Below are positions 13,242 to 22,611 of a stretch of 64,000 bases of DNA, one piece after another. Position 1 is the first letter of the stretch. Each line of letters starts with the position of its first letter. Position numbers and translations under genes: made by a program. Origin of the DNA: Pseudomonadota bacterium (GTDB taxonomy: Bacteria > Pseudomonadota > Gammaproteobacteria > QQUJ01); contig QQUJ01000018.1 in assembly GCA_008501635.1 (NCBI GenBank), positions 399,286-463,285 on the forward strand. The letters are read 5' to 3'. The notes below the pieces were generated by a model. The model did not search any database, was not told where the DNA came from, and saw nothing but the letters and a program-made list of their open reading frames with translations.

Positions 13242-14078
13242 CTAGAGGATCTGGGTCAGCAATTTACGATAACCGGGATAGTCCGTGTGATGCAGACAGT
13301 ATTTGCGTGAACTCGGTCCCCACTTCTCCTCACGGCTGCAACGCGCGAGAAACTGTTCCACGTCGACGACCTGGTTGCCACCGACGGTATGGACACCGCG
13401 GGCAAACAGAGGATCGGGAAGAAAGCCGGCGCTGGGCCCGATGATGGCAAGCCGCTCGGCGTGCCTGGAGTGCTCCAGCATGCGATCGATGGAGTCGTTG
13501 AGGAGGACGGTGCTGGTGCAAAGAATCTTGTTGCATCGGTTCAGCGCATCGGGATCAAGGGTGACCTCGAATGCCCCCTCCCGTTGCACCAACTCGGCTT
13601 TGAGTTCGATGACGGTCAGCGGAATCCCCTGTGCGCGCAGGCGCTCCACCAGCGGCGGGAAATAGCCCACCATGCCGATGTGGTCGCCAGGTTGAGGATC
13701 TATATCGGCGATGGAGTTGGTGTGGTAGTCGAGGGGGCACCGCGCAAGCCTCAGCACATGCTGGCCGATGGCGTTGATCGCCGCCAGCGCCAACGCCCTG
13801 CGGGCGGGATCGGCGTCGGTGAATCCTGCCGCCAGTTCCACGACATCGGCGCCCCGCAGCGCCTCGGGATCGAAGCGTGCCGCAATCTGTGCCAGGGTGT
13901 CTTCGAGCAGCACGAACATCAGCCCGACACTGCCGTCGTCGAGTATCACAGCGCCGAACTCGGCGCTCTTCGCGGGTTCGCTGCGCTGCGGGGGCATCCA
14001 CACCTGGCGAATCCGTGGCAGAGCCGTCGCGCCTGCAATGGCGTCGACGAGGGCGAGATAGTCTTGGGCGATGGTCAT
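13242..14078 (-). CDS. DUF364-type (putative heavy-metal chelation) protein
   Basis: A 278-residue cytoplasmic protein. The N-terminal part (residues 1-110, with VVELAAGFTDADPARRALALAAINA) resembles the DUF4213 region. The C-terminal part (GDHIGMVGYFPPLVERL, TVIELKAEL, ILCTSTVLLNDSIDRML, IIGPSAGFLPDPLF) matches the DUF364 Rossmann-like domain. Members often sit near metal or cofactor genes, but their function is not established. It lies 62 bp downstream of the AEC permease gene on the same strand, so the two could be co-transcribed. Confidence 0.7.
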   Translation of the reverse strand: MTIAQDYLALVDAIAGATALPRIRQVWMPPQRSEPAKSAEFGAVILDDGSVGLMFVLLEDTLAQIAARFDPEALRGADVVELAAGFTDADPARRALALAAINAIGQHVLRLARCPLDYHTNSIADIDPQPGDHIGMVGYFPPLVERLRAQGIPLTVIELKAELVQREGAFEVTLDPDALNRCNKILCTSTVLLNDSIDRMLEHSRHAERLAIIGPSAGFLPDPLFARGVHTVGGNQVVDVEQFLARCSREEKWGPSSRKYCLHHTDYPGYRKLLTQIL

Positions 14079-14140
14079 GGTTTAGCTCGTCCGTCTCGAC
14101 TGGCTGGCGGTGGGTTGAAAAGCGCTACCGGCGGTACCGT

Positions 14141-15016
14141 TTAGCGGAGCGCGAAGGCAAGCACGATGGGAATGCTGATAAAGCTTGTCAGGTTGCCCAG
14201 CATGACAATGGAGGCCACCCGCGAGGGTTCCTGACGGTACTTCTCGGCGACGATGAAGTTGAGTACCGCCGGCGGCAGCGCTCCGAAGATCAGCAGCAGG
14301 CTCGCCTGGAGCGGCGGCAGATCCATGAATTGCAGCAGCAGCCAGGCGATAACGAGGCCGGAGACGGGGCAGACAACAGCGCCCAAAAGGCCGATACGCC
14401 AATCTTTGATGTCCACATTGATCAGCCGCACACCCAGCGAGAACAGCAGCAACGGGATGGAAACCTGGCCCAGCATTTCGATGGTCACGTTGACCGGCTG
14501 CGGCAGCGCCCAGCCGCTGAGGCTGAAGGCGATGCCGGCCAGCGTAGCCACCACCATGGGAATGCGCAACACGTCGAGCCAGTGCGCGCGGTGATCCATG
14601 ATGTAGGTACCGAGCGTGAAGTGCAGTCCGTTCTCGACGATGAACAGCACTACCGCAGCGGGTAGCGCCTGCTCGCCGAAGGCGAAGACGGCCAGAGGCA
14701 GACCCATGTTTCCTGAATTGGTGAACATCATTGGCGGTACGAAGGTCTTGACCGGCACCTTGGCCAGTTTGGCTATCGGTAGTGCCAGCAATCCGGATCC
14801 GATAATGATCACGAGTGCGGCCAGCGCAATTTGCTGGTAGGCGGCAATATCGAAACTCTTGGAGGAAAGGACACTGAACAGCAGCGCGGGAATAAAGACG
14901 TCCATGTTGAGTTGGTTGGCGAAGGTGATATCCGGCTTCTTCAGACGGGCATAGAGGTATCCCGCTGCAACAATAGCGAAGATGGGGAAAACGATGGAGA
15001 AGATACGTAACAGCAT
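14141..15016 (-). CDS. AEC family permease (auxin efflux carrier / malate permease type)
   Basis: A 291-residue inner-membrane protein with about ten transmembrane segments. The start MLLRIFSIVFPIFAIVAAGYLYARL and the internal FTNSGNMGLPLAVFAFGE are hallmarks of AEC carriers, which move organic anions such as malate. The C-terminus ends LTSFISIPIVLAFALR. The substrate is not predictable. Genome context (lactate, serine, TCA enzymes) is compatible with a dicarboxylate. Confidence 0.88.
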   Translation of the reverse strand: MLLRIFSIVFPIFAIVAAGYLYARLKKPDITFANQLNMDVFIPALLFSVLSSKSFDIAAYQQIALAALVIIIGSGLLALPIAKLAKVPVKTFVPPMMFTNSGNMGLPLAVFAFGEQALPAAVVLFIVENGLHFTLGTYIMDHRAHWLDVLRIPMVVATLAGIAFSLSGWALPQPVNVTIEMLGQVSIPLLLFSLGVRLINVDIKDWRIGLLGAVVCPVSGLVIAWLLLQFMDLPPLQASLLLIFGALPPAVLNFIVAEKYRQEPSRVASIVMLGNLTSFISIPIVLAFALR

Positions 15017-15612
15017 GGGGTTGCCAGATCACCGACAAATAAGGCCGGCATTATCGGTTGCCGCAGGTCGTATGTCGACGCGACTCTGGCTGCAGTCGTG
15101 GAATCCTTTCCGCCGTGAGGTGCGTTGCAAGGACCGTCCCGCTGCGGCGCCGGAGACCGCCAACGAGGGGAAATGCCGGCAGACCTTGAAGTGGATTGCT
15201 TCCGCGGCGCTCCTCGCTGCTGATGTTGCGATGCAATAACCTGAACGGCCGGCGAGAACCTCAGTTGATGTCATCGTCTGCACTAAGTGCTTGATTGTTG
15301 GCGATGTGGGCGCGCCGGGTGCGGATAACCTCGAACCCATGGAAAATCACCATTAATGCAGAATGTACTCGAATGAGCCGGCAGCGGTGCTCCGCCCATT
15401 GCCCGGGGCGGTGAATTGGTCTAGGGTTTGGAGTGTGGGACCTTACGCCGCAAACCAACGCTCTCCAACCGCTTGCACAGCCATCTTTTTTGCGTGGCCG
15501 ATCAGAGGCCAACGTTGACACGCTGTCTGCCCGGGGTGCTGGAGAGGAAGGTCAGGCAGTCCTAACCAATCGCCTACCAGATCGATTTGCCTTTTACCCA
15601 CAGGAGGTAGCG
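15017..15612. other. Intergenic region, 596 bp, no convincing gene
   Basis: This gap lies between the leftward AEC gene and the rightward ydcH-like gene. The short frames on both strands look like chance openings with no family pattern. An inverted repeat CCGCCC/GGGCGG lies at about 15394-15413. I see no RNA gene. Confidence 0.45.
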
Positions 15613-15837
15613 ATGTTCGAATACGATCAGGAGATTGTCGAGGAACTTCTCGACTCGGATATCAATTTTCGCAAGCTGCACGACCTGCACCACCAGCTCA
15701 AGGACAAGGTTCGCGAGGCGGAAATAGGCACCCTGCCCTTGGACGACTTCACACTGGCCCGCCTCAAGAAAGAGAAACTGCACTGCAAAGACAAAATGGC
15801 CGCCATCATCGCCTCCCACCGAACCGAACGAGCTTAA
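15613..15837 (+). CDS. YdcH/DUF465 small coiled-coil protein
   Basis: A 74-residue, highly charged, helical protein (MFEYDQEIVEELLDSDINF...). The pattern of a short helix, then LHHQLKDKV and LARLKKEKLHCKDKMA, matches the YdcH (DUF465) family. An optimal AGGAGGT sits 5 nt before the ATG at 15613, and the upstream in-frame extension is rejected. The function of the family is unknown. A perfect hairpin follows 13 bp after the stop. Confidence 0.85.
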   Translation: MFEYDQEIVEELLDSDINFRKLHDLHHQLKDKVREAEIGTLPLDDFTLARLKKEKLHCKDKMAAIIASHRTERA

Positions 15838-15850
15838 CGGACCTTTAAGC

Positions 15851-15876
15851 GCCGGGGATGGGAGCCCATCCCCGGC
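15851..15876 (+). terminator. Perfect 12-bp inverted repeat downstream of ydcH
   Basis: GCCGGGGATGGG and its exact complement are separated by 2 bp. The stem is strong, but no T-run follows, so it may be a weak terminator, an RNA 3'-end stabiliser or a translation-blocking hairpin. It buries the ATG at 15858, the first in-frame ATG of the next gene. Confidence 0.55.
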
Positions 15877-15899
15877 CGTGTCCGAGGCCGACAGCCTTC

Positions 15900-16601
15900 A
15901 TGCAGAATTTCTTTCAGCGATTCGATCCCGAGAGTTCCACCTTTACCTATGTTCTGGTTGATGCCGGCACACGCGCCGCGCTACTTATCGATTCGGTGCG
16001 CGAGCAGGTTGAAAGGGATCTGCACTTGCTTGAAACACATCGGTTGCGGCTTGAATGGATACTGGAAACCCATATCCATGCCGACCACGTAACAGGCGCT
16101 GCGCAGCTGCAGACCCGTACCGGTGCCCGCACAGCGATGAGCGCCAGGGCTGGTGTTACATGTGCCAACCGCCTGCTTGCCGACGGCGATCAGATTCAGT
16201 TCGGTGATGAAACGCTGCGGGTGTTGGCCACCCCCGGCCACACTGCAGGATGCCTCAGTTTCCTGTGGGGCGACAGGGTTTTTACCGGCGATGCGCTATT
16301 GATCGGTGCGTGCGGCAGAACCGATTTTCAAGAGGGTGATCCTGGGTGTCTATACGACAGCATCACCCAAAAGCTTTTGATACTGCCGGATGAAACCCTG
16401 GTCTATCCTGCGCATGATTATGATGGACGCCAGGTGAGCACCATCGGCGAACAGCGCACCACCAATCCCCGCCTGGTTGGCCAGACACGTGAGTCCTTCA
16501 TTCGCCTGATGAACGGGTTGCGGCTCGACCCACCGCGCAAGATCGAGATGGCGTTGCCCGCCAACCGTCGTTGCGGGCGTCAGGACGGCGCGGCTGCCTG
16601 A
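15900..16601 (+). CDS. ETHE1-like persulfide dioxygenase (MBL-fold)
   Basis: A metallo-beta-lactamase-fold protein of 233 residues from the ATG at 15900 (MQNFFQRFDPES). The iron site motif THIHADHVTGA, the downstream TPGHTAG and PAHDY histidines, and ACGRTDFQEGD are those of ETHE1/PDO enzymes, which oxidise glutathione persulfide to sulfite. The more upstream ATG (15858) is inside a perfect hairpin and adds a non-family extension, so I prefer 15900, with GAGG 12 nt upstream. The role is probably sulfide or persulfide detoxification in the cytoplasm. Confidence 0.88.
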   Translation: MQNFFQRFDPESSTFTYVLVDAGTRAALLIDSVREQVERDLHLLETHRLRLEWILETHIHADHVTGAAQLQTRTGARTAMSARAGVTCANRLLADGDQIQFGDETLRVLATPGHTAGCLSFLWGDRVFTGDALLIGACGRTDFQEGDPGCLYDSITQKLLILPDETLVYPAHDYDGRQVSTIGEQRTTNPRLVGQTRESFIRLMNGLRLDPPRKIEMALPANRRCGRQDGAAA

Positions 16602-16902
16602 GGGTGATCGGTGGTCTGACAGAGACTGCGTTAATTAGAAATTAATATGGCGGTAACTCGCTTTTGCAGAGGATTTTGCGGATAAACTCCGCGTAAAACG
16701 AGGTTTTCGATGGATTCTGCTGATATCGCTCGATTTCCATCGAAATACTTGTCAATGGGTCGCCTTGGAGGTAGATTCTTTTCCCCATTCGTGGCCGCCC
16801 GGCCGCAACGTAACGAAGAACAAACAATGAGAGGGTGGGCAGCAAAATCGCCTGTTCCGCCGCATAAGGTCTCGATGAGGGATGGTCCAGAAAGGAGCCG
16901 GT
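16602..16902. promoter_or_regulatory. Leader region upstream of the liv operon with inverted repeats
   Basis: About 300 bp without a convincing gene. TTAATT-AGA-AATTAA is a short inverted repeat at 16631-16645. A 9-bp inverted repeat, TTTCGATGG / CCATCGAAA, occupies 16705-16713 and 16737-16745 with a 23-bp loop. These could be operator sites or a leader RNA hairpin for the transporter operon. I could not pick a clear -35/-10 pair. Confidence 0.4.
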
Positions 16903-17016
16903 ATGTTTCTGCCGGTCACTAGAATAACCATTGCAATAAACGTCACGCCACCAGTTCAGCTCTACTGTTCGGAAGCCGGTTCAACGCGCTGGCTGCTGCG
17001 CTCGCCGAGGTACTAG
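16903..17016 (+). CDS. Possible 37-residue leader peptide before livH, rich in branched-chain residues
   Basis: ATG at 16903 has an excellent AAAGGAG 5 nt upstream, better than the site of livH itself. The peptide starts MFLPVTRITIAINVTPPVQL, in which 8 of the first 20 residues are Leu, Ile or Val. Its TAG ends 2 nt before the livH GTG, so ribosomes finishing it could restart on livH. This suggests a regulatory upstream ORF responding to branched-chain aminoacyl-tRNA supply, or a simple coupling device. No family is known to me and the frame could be chance. Confidence 0.4.
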   Translation: MFLPVTRITIAINVTPPVQLYCSEAGSTRWLLRSPRY

Positions 17017-17018
17017 TC

Positions 17019-17933
17019 GTGGCCTATTTTCTGCAGCAGCTCATCAATGGTTTGACCCTGGGTATGATCTACGGTCTGATCGCCATCGGTTACACGATGG
17101 TGTACGGCATCATCGGTATGATCAATTTCGCCCATGGCGAGATCTACATGATTGCCGCCTTCCTCTCGATCATCGTCTTTACCATTCTCGGTGCGGCGGG
17201 GATCACCTTCGTGCCTTTGGCGCTGGTGATCGTGCTTATCGTCGCGATGTTTTTTACCGCGTGCTATGGCTGGACGCTGGAGCGTGTCGCCTATCGCCCC
17301 TTGCGCGGTGCACCGCGACTGGCGCCGCTGATCTCGGCTATCGGCATGTCTATTTTTCTGCAGAACTATGTCCAGCTGCTGCAGGGCGCCCGGGTGCGTC
17401 CTCTGCAGCCCATCATTCAAGGTGGTTTCAGTGTTTTTGAGCAAAACGATTTCGTGGTTCAGCTCAGCTATATCCAGATCTTCATTTGGATCCTGACCTT
17501 GGTCCTGATGACCGGGTTTGCGTTGCTGATCGCGCGAACCTCGTTGGGACGGGCGCAGCGCGCCTGCGAGCAGGATCAGAAGATGGCCGGATTGCTGGGG
17601 ATCGACGTCGATCGCACGATATCGCTCACCTTCGTCATGGGTGCATCACTGGCGGCGGTGGCCGGTGTCATGGTGACGCTCTACTACGGCGTGGTCGACT
17701 TCTTCATCGGTTTTCTCGCCGGCATGAAAGCGTTCACCGCCGCGGTGCTGGGCGGCATAGGTTCGCTGCCGGGCGCGATGCTGGGTGGTCTGATACTGGG
17801 ACTGGTAGAGGCCTTCTGGTCCGGCTACTTCACCACCGAGTACAAGGATGTTGCCGCCTTCTCGATCCTGGTGCTGGTATTGATATTCAGGCCCACGGGA
17901 CTACTGGGTCGGCCGGAAGTGGAGAAGGTATAG
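17019..17933 (+). CDS. livH: Branched-chain amino-acid ABC transporter permease LivH
   Basis: A 304-residue inner-membrane permease. It opens VAYFLQQLINGLTLGMIYGL and carries the family stretch GYTMVYGIIGMINFAHGEIYM, then RTSLGRAQRACEQD, the loop that contacts the ATPases. The start is GTG at 17019, with GAGG about 9 nt upstream, 2 nt after the small upstream ORF. It forms a heteromeric channel with LivM for import of Leu/Ile/Val or related amino acids. First structural gene of the livHMGF-K cluster. Confidence 0.94.
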   Translation: MAYFLQQLINGLTLGMIYGLIAIGYTMVYGIIGMINFAHGEIYMIAAFLSIIVFTILGAAGITFVPLALVIVLIVAMFFTACYGWTLERVAYRPLRGAPRLAPLISAIGMSIFLQNYVQLLQGARVRPLQPIIQGGFSVFEQNDFVVQLSYIQIFIWILTLVLMTGFALLIARTSLGRAQRACEQDQKMAGLLGIDVDRTISLTFVMGASLAAVAGVMVTLYYGVVDFFIGFLAGMKAFTAAVLGGIGSLPGAMLGGLILGLVEAFWSGYFTTEYKDVAAFSILVLVLIFRPTGLLGRPEVEKV

Positions 17934-17936
17934 GTC

Positions 17937-19250
17937 ATGGCCGCTATCAATCCTGTCTCGCGCACGATCGATTTTCCGCGGCTGTTCAAAGAGGCCGTAC
18001 TGGCGGCCGTGGTGGCATTCGCCCTCGCCTTGCCGATGGTCGGCTTCCAAACCGTCGATGTCACCGGAGGTCTGGATGTCGTCACCCGGTTTGACTGGGT
18101 TGCCTATGGAGTCGCCTTCGTCTTTGTCGGGCGCCTGCTGATCGGTTTCTACCGGGGTATCAAGACGCCGGTGGCGCAGGGCGATGGGCTGATGTCCAAG
18201 GCGGGGCGCGCGCTCCATCCTTATATCAGCTGGATCGTGGTTGCTGCACTTGCCTTTGCGTTTCTATTGCCACTGACACCGCTCTCCAATCGTTATGTGA
18301 TCGATGTCGCCACCACGGTGATGATTTACGTGATGCTGGGCTGGGGGCTCAATATCGTTGTCGGGCTCGCCGGGCTGCTTGATCTGGGTTACGTCGCCTT
18401 CTACGCGGTTGGCGCCTATAGCTACGCTCTGCTGGCGACCCACTTCGACTGGTCGTTCTGGGTCTGTTTGCCACTGGCCGGGATCTTTGCCACCTTCTTC
18501 GGCATTGTACTTGGTTTCCCGGTGTTGCGACTGCGCGGCGATTACCTGGCGATCGTCACTCTCGGTTTCGGTGAAATCATTCGCGTCATTCTGCTCAACT
18601 GGTATCCCCTAACCAATGGTCCGGATGGTATCTCCGGAATCGAGCGCCCCTCATTCTTCGGCCTCGAATTTACCCGCTTTCCGGGTGAGGGCGAGGTGGC
18701 CTTCCACGAGTTTTTTGGCCTGGAGTATGCCGGCCTGCATCGCGTCGTCTTCCTCTACTATCTGATTCTGATGCTGGCGCTGATCACCAATTTCTTTACC
18801 CTGCGCATCCGCAAGCTACCCATCGGCCGTGCCTGGGAGGCGTTGCGCGAGGATGAGATCGCCTGCCGCTCGCTGGGTATCAACCCAACCAATACCAAAC
18901 TGACCGCCTTTGCCATCGGCGCCATGTTTGGTGGGTTTGCGGGTTCGTTCTTCGCCACGCGCCAAGGTTTCATCAGCCCGGAGAGCTTCACCTTCATCGA
19001 ATCCGCGGTCATCCTCGCCATTGTGGTCCTGGGAGGCATGGGCAGTCAGATCGGTGTGGTGCTCGCGGCCCTGGCACTGATTCTGCTGCCGGAGTTTGGG
19101 CGTGAGTTCGCGCAGTTCCGCATGTTGATATTCGGCGGGGCGATGGTGCTGATCATGACCTGGCGCCCGCGCGGTCTGTTGGCGTACCGCGATCCGACTC
19201 TGCTGTTGCACGGTCCCGCACCTCCCAAGAAGGCGGAGGAGAAGGCATGA
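17937..19250 (+). CDS. livM: Branched-chain amino-acid ABC transporter permease LivM
   Basis: A 437-residue membrane protein starting 3 nt after livH. The family core is GLNIVVGLAGLLDLGYVAFYAVGAYSYALL, LRGDYLAIVTLGFGEIIRV and GRAWEALREDEIACRSLGIN. An extra ~110-residue N-terminal region with two or three transmembrane helices precedes the core, as in the longer LivM proteins. The last codons overlap the livG start by 4 nt, a sign of coupling. Confidence 0.94.
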   Translation: MAAINPVSRTIDFPRLFKEAVLAAVVAFALALPMVGFQTVDVTGGLDVVTRFDWVAYGVAFVFVGRLLIGFYRGIKTPVAQGDGLMSKAGRALHPYISWIVVAALAFAFLLPLTPLSNRYVIDVATTVMIYVMLGWGLNIVVGLAGLLDLGYVAFYAVGAYSYALLATHFDWSFWVCLPLAGIFATFFGIVLGFPVLRLRGDYLAIVTLGFGEIIRVILLNWYPLTNGPDGISGIERPSFFGLEFTRFPGEGEVAFHEFFGLEYAGLHRVVFLYYLILMLALITNFFTLRIRKLPIGRAWEALREDEIACRSLGINPTNTKLTAFAIGAMFGGFAGSFFATRQGFISPESFTFIESAVILAIVVLGGMGSQIGVVLAALALILLPEFGREFAQFRMLIFGGAMVLIMTWRPRGLLAYRDPTLLLHGPAPPKKAEEKA

Positions 19251-20107
19251 GTACCGGCGAACGTGAGCCGCTGCTTACCGTTGAGCACCTGACGATGCGT
19301 TTTGGTGGTCTGGTGGCCATCGATGATCTGTCGTTCGACGCCCAGCACTCGGAGATCACCGCCATCATTGGCCCCAACGGCGCCGGCAAGACCACGGTGT
19401 TCAATTGCCTGACGGGTTTCTACCGCCCTACCGAGGGGCGATTGACCCTGCGCGATGGCGGCAGAAAACGTTACCTGGAGCGCATGGAGGGGTTTCGCAT
19501 CGCCCGCGTCGGTGTGGCACGGACGTTCCAGAATATCCGTCTCTTTTCGCAGATGACGGTTCTGGAGAACCTCATTGTCGCCCAGCACAATCGGCTGATG
19601 CTCGACTCCTACTACACCATAGGCGGCCTGCTCGGGCTCTCGCACTACCGAAAGGCGGAAAAGAGTGCCGTCGAGTTCGCGGCAAGCTGGCTGAAGCGCA
19701 TCAATCTCGTCGACAAGGCTGATATGGACGCAGGCAATCTACCGTACGGCGATCAGCGACGTCTGGAAATAGCCCGTGCGATGTGCACACGGCCGAAACT
19801 GCTGTGCCTCGATGAGCCGGCCGCCGGGCTCAATCCGCGTGAGTCGGCTGATCTCAACAAGCTGCTGCGCTCGATCAGGGACGACGATGGGATTGGTCTG
19901 CTGCTCATCGAGCACGATATGAACGTGGTTATGGAGATCTCCGATCACATTATCGTGCTGGACTACGGATGCAAGATTTCCGATGGCACGCCGGACGAGG
20001 TGCGTAACGACCCCGCTGTCATTCGCGCCTATCTGGGCGAGGAGGAGACGGAAGAACTGCCGCCGGAGGTGGCCGCGGATCTCCATCTGGCAAGAGACGC
20101 AGAATGA
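19247..20107 (+). CDS. livG: Branched-chain amino-acid ABC transporter ATP-binding protein LivG
   Basis: A 286-residue ATPase. Walker A is GPNGAGKTT (~residue 44), the signature region reads LPYGDQRRLEIARAM, and Walker B is LLCLDEPAAGLNPRE. LIEHDMNVVMEISDHIIVLDYG completes the LivG pattern. It overlaps livM by 4 nt. A small perfect hairpin covers its stop codon. It pairs with LivF to power LivHM. Confidence 0.95.
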   Translation: MSTGEREPLLTVEHLTMRFGGLVAIDDLSFDAQHSEITAIIGPNGAGKTTVFNCLTGFYRPTEGRLTLRDGGRKRYLERMEGFRIARVGVARTFQNIRLFSQMTVLENLIVAQHNRLMLDSYYTIGGLLGLSHYRKAEKSAVEFAASWLKRINLVDKADMDAGNLPYGDQRRLEIARAMCTRPKLLCLDEPAAGLNPRESADLNKLLRSIRDDDGIGLLLIEHDMNVVMEISDHIIVLDYGCKISDGTPDEVRNDPAVIRAYLGEEETEELPPEVAADLHLARDAE

Positions 20108-20122
20108 TCGCTGGCAGCGATC
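20106..20122 (+). promoter_or_regulatory. Intercistronic hairpin at the livG stop codon
   Basis: GATCGCT-GGC-AGCGATC is a perfect 7-bp stem with a 3-nt loop, starting within the livG TGA and ending 20 bp before livF. There is no T-run, so it is not a terminator. It may stabilise the upstream mRNA or set the ratio between the two ATPases. The role is inferred. Confidence 0.4.
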
Positions 20123-20142
20123 GTCGCTAACGGTAACCGCCA

Positions 20143-20856
<714 letters not shown>

Positions 20857-20863
20857 GGAGCGC

Positions 20864-21220
20864 ATGATGGAAGCAATACTGGGTACCAGTGGTGGTGTTT
20901 ATATTGGCGTGGCACTGGTGCTGATGGGCTTCGCCGCGTGGATGACCGGTGCGGCGGTCGCCGGCATCTGGAAACCGGTGTGGCAGGTGGTGGGCTACTG
21001 CATCCTGTTGGGTTTCGTTTGCCGGTTTCTGATCTTCGCTCTGTTTGAAGGCACGTTGCTCTCCCTCTCCGGACTGTTGATCGATATCGCGATATTGAAT
21101 CTCTACGGTCTGGCCGCTTTTCGGGTCAACCGCATAAAAAGTTTGGTCACGCAGTACCCCTGGATGTATGTGCGCACCTCGCCGTGGAGCTGCCGGCAAA
21201 AACCGGAAGCGCAATCCTAG
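20864..21220 (+). CDS. Small membrane protein inside the liv cluster
   Basis: A 118-residue protein starting at the ATG at 20864, with GAGGAG 5 nt upstream and only 7 nt after livF. It has three hydrophobic segments: GVYIGVALVLMGFAAWMTG, VVGYCILLGFVCRFLIFALF and LSGLLIDIAILNLYGLAAF. The C-terminal tail is soluble (MYVRTSPWSC...). Position between livF and livK argues that it is part of, or modulates, the transporter. From memory it resembles a domain of unknown function (perhaps DUF6867) found with such transporters; this is not verified. Confidence 0.7.
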   Translation: MMEAILGTSGGVYIGVALVLMGFAAWMTGAAVAGIWKPVWQVVGYCILLGFVCRFLIFALFEGTLLSLSGLLIDIAILNLYGLAAFRVNRIKSLVTQYPWMYVRTSPWSCRQKPEAQS

Positions 21221-21389
21221 GTGGGTAGAGCAACGGTTGCGGTCTGGCGGCCGGCTGCTAGAGTAAGAGAGGTCCCTAAAAAGGCACAGGTTTGACACAC
21301 ATCGTTTGAGACGTTCGACCTGTAAATAAAGAACCAGCCGTTCTTGTTGGCGGCTGCAGAGAGAGGCAATCCAAAGGAGAGTTACAGCA

Positions 21390-22487
21390 ATGAAAAAGGT
21401 AATGTTGGGTGTAATGACCGCTGCGGCGCTGGGCCTTGCGGCCTCCGCACAGGCGGATATCACGATCGCGACAGCCGGTCCGATGACCGGTCAGTACGCC
21501 TCGTTCGGCGAGCAGATGAAACGCGGCGCCGAGATGGCGGTCGCGGACCTCAACGCCAAAGGCGGTGTCCTGGGCCAGATGCTGAAGCTGGAAGTGGGCG
21601 ATGATGCCTGCGATCCGAAGCAGGCGGTCGCCGTGGCCAACCAGATGGTGAACAAGGGCGTGGTTTTTGTGGCGGGCCACTTCTGCTCCGGTTCCTCCAT
21701 CCCGGCCTCTAACGTCTATGCCGAGGAGGGTATCGTGCAGATCTCACCCGCTTCCACCAACCCCCAGCTGACCGAACGCGGACTGGCCAACGTCTTCCGC
21801 ACCTGCGGGCGTGACGATGACCAGGGCAAAGTGGCGGGTGATTACATTGTCGACCATTTCGGTGCCAAGAATATCGCCGTTCTGCATGACAAGACCGCGT
21901 ATGGCAAGGGGCTGGCCGACGAGACCAAGGCGCAGATCGAAAAGCGTGGCAAGAAAGCGACCATGTACGAAGCCTACACCGCCGGCGAGAAGGACTACTC
22001 GGCACTGGTCTCCAAGATGAAGGCCGCCAATGTGGACCTGATCTATGTCGGCGGTTACCACACCGAGGCCGGACTGATCATCCGTCAGGCCCGCGAACAG
22101 GGTATGAAGGCGGTGCTGATGTCCGGTGACGCACTGGTGACCGATGAGTACTGGTCCATAACCGGTCCCTCCGGTGAGGGTACGCTGATGACCTTCAGCC
22201 CCGATCCGGCCCGCAACCCGGAGGCCAAGCCGATCGTCGACAAGTTCATGGCGCAGAACTATAAGCCCGAGGGCTACACCCTCTATACCTACGGGGCGAT
22301 CCAGGCCTGGGCGCAGGCCGCGCAGGCCGCGGGTGGCGTCGAGCCGGCCAAGATCATCAAGGCCTTGAAGGGCGGCCAGTTCAACACCGTGCTTGGTACC
22401 ATCGGCTTTAATGGTAAGGGTGACGTTACCGCGCCCGGCTATGTCATGTACGAGTGGAGCAACGGCAAGTACGACTACGTCAACTAA
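21390..22487 (+). CDS. livK: Branched-chain amino-acid ABC transporter substrate-binding protein
   Basis: A 365-residue periplasmic protein. Residues 1-22 (MKKVMLGVMTAAALGLAASAQA) form a signal peptide. The mature chain starts DITIATAGPMTGQYASFGEQMKRGAEMAV and has GDDACDPKQAVAVANQMV, GHFCSGSSIPASNVYAEEGI and SPASTNPQLTERG, typical of LivJ/LivK. AAAGGAGAG precedes the ATG. A 169-bp gap separates it from the membrane-protein gene, so it could have an extra promoter. A clear terminator follows. Confidence 0.95.
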   Translation: MKKVMLGVMTAAALGLAASAQADITIATAGPMTGQYASFGEQMKRGAEMAVADLNAKGGVLGQMLKLEVGDDACDPKQAVAVANQMVNKGVVFVAGHFCSGSSIPASNVYAEEGIVQISPASTNPQLTERGLANVFRTCGRDDDQGKVAGDYIVDHFGAKNIAVLHDKTAYGKGLADETKAQIEKRGKKATMYEAYTAGEKDYSALVSKMKAANVDLIYVGGYHTEAGLIIRQAREQGMKAVLMSGDALVTDEYWSITGPSGEGTLMTFSPDPARNPEAKPIVDKFMAQNYKPEGYTLYTYGAIQAWAQAAQAAGGVEPAKIIKALKGGQFNTVLGTIGFNGKGDVTAPGYVMYEWSNGKYDYVN

Positions 22488-22516
22488 GCTGGCGTTCGCC
22501 AATAGGCAGTGAGTGG

Positions 22517-22552
22517 AAGGCCCGGTAGTGTCACTGCCGGGCCTTTCGCTTT
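22517..22552 (+). terminator. Rho-independent terminator ending the liv operon
   Basis: AGGCCCGGTAGTG pairs with CACTGCCGGGCCT (13 bp with one G-U) around a single-base loop and is followed by TTCGCTTT. It lies 30 bp after the livK stop, separating the transporter from putA. Confidence 0.85.
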
Positions 22553-22611
22553 GCGGTCCTTGAGTCGCGGGGCTGCTCTCTCCCAACGATCTCACCCATG
22601 GAGGCTGGCCG

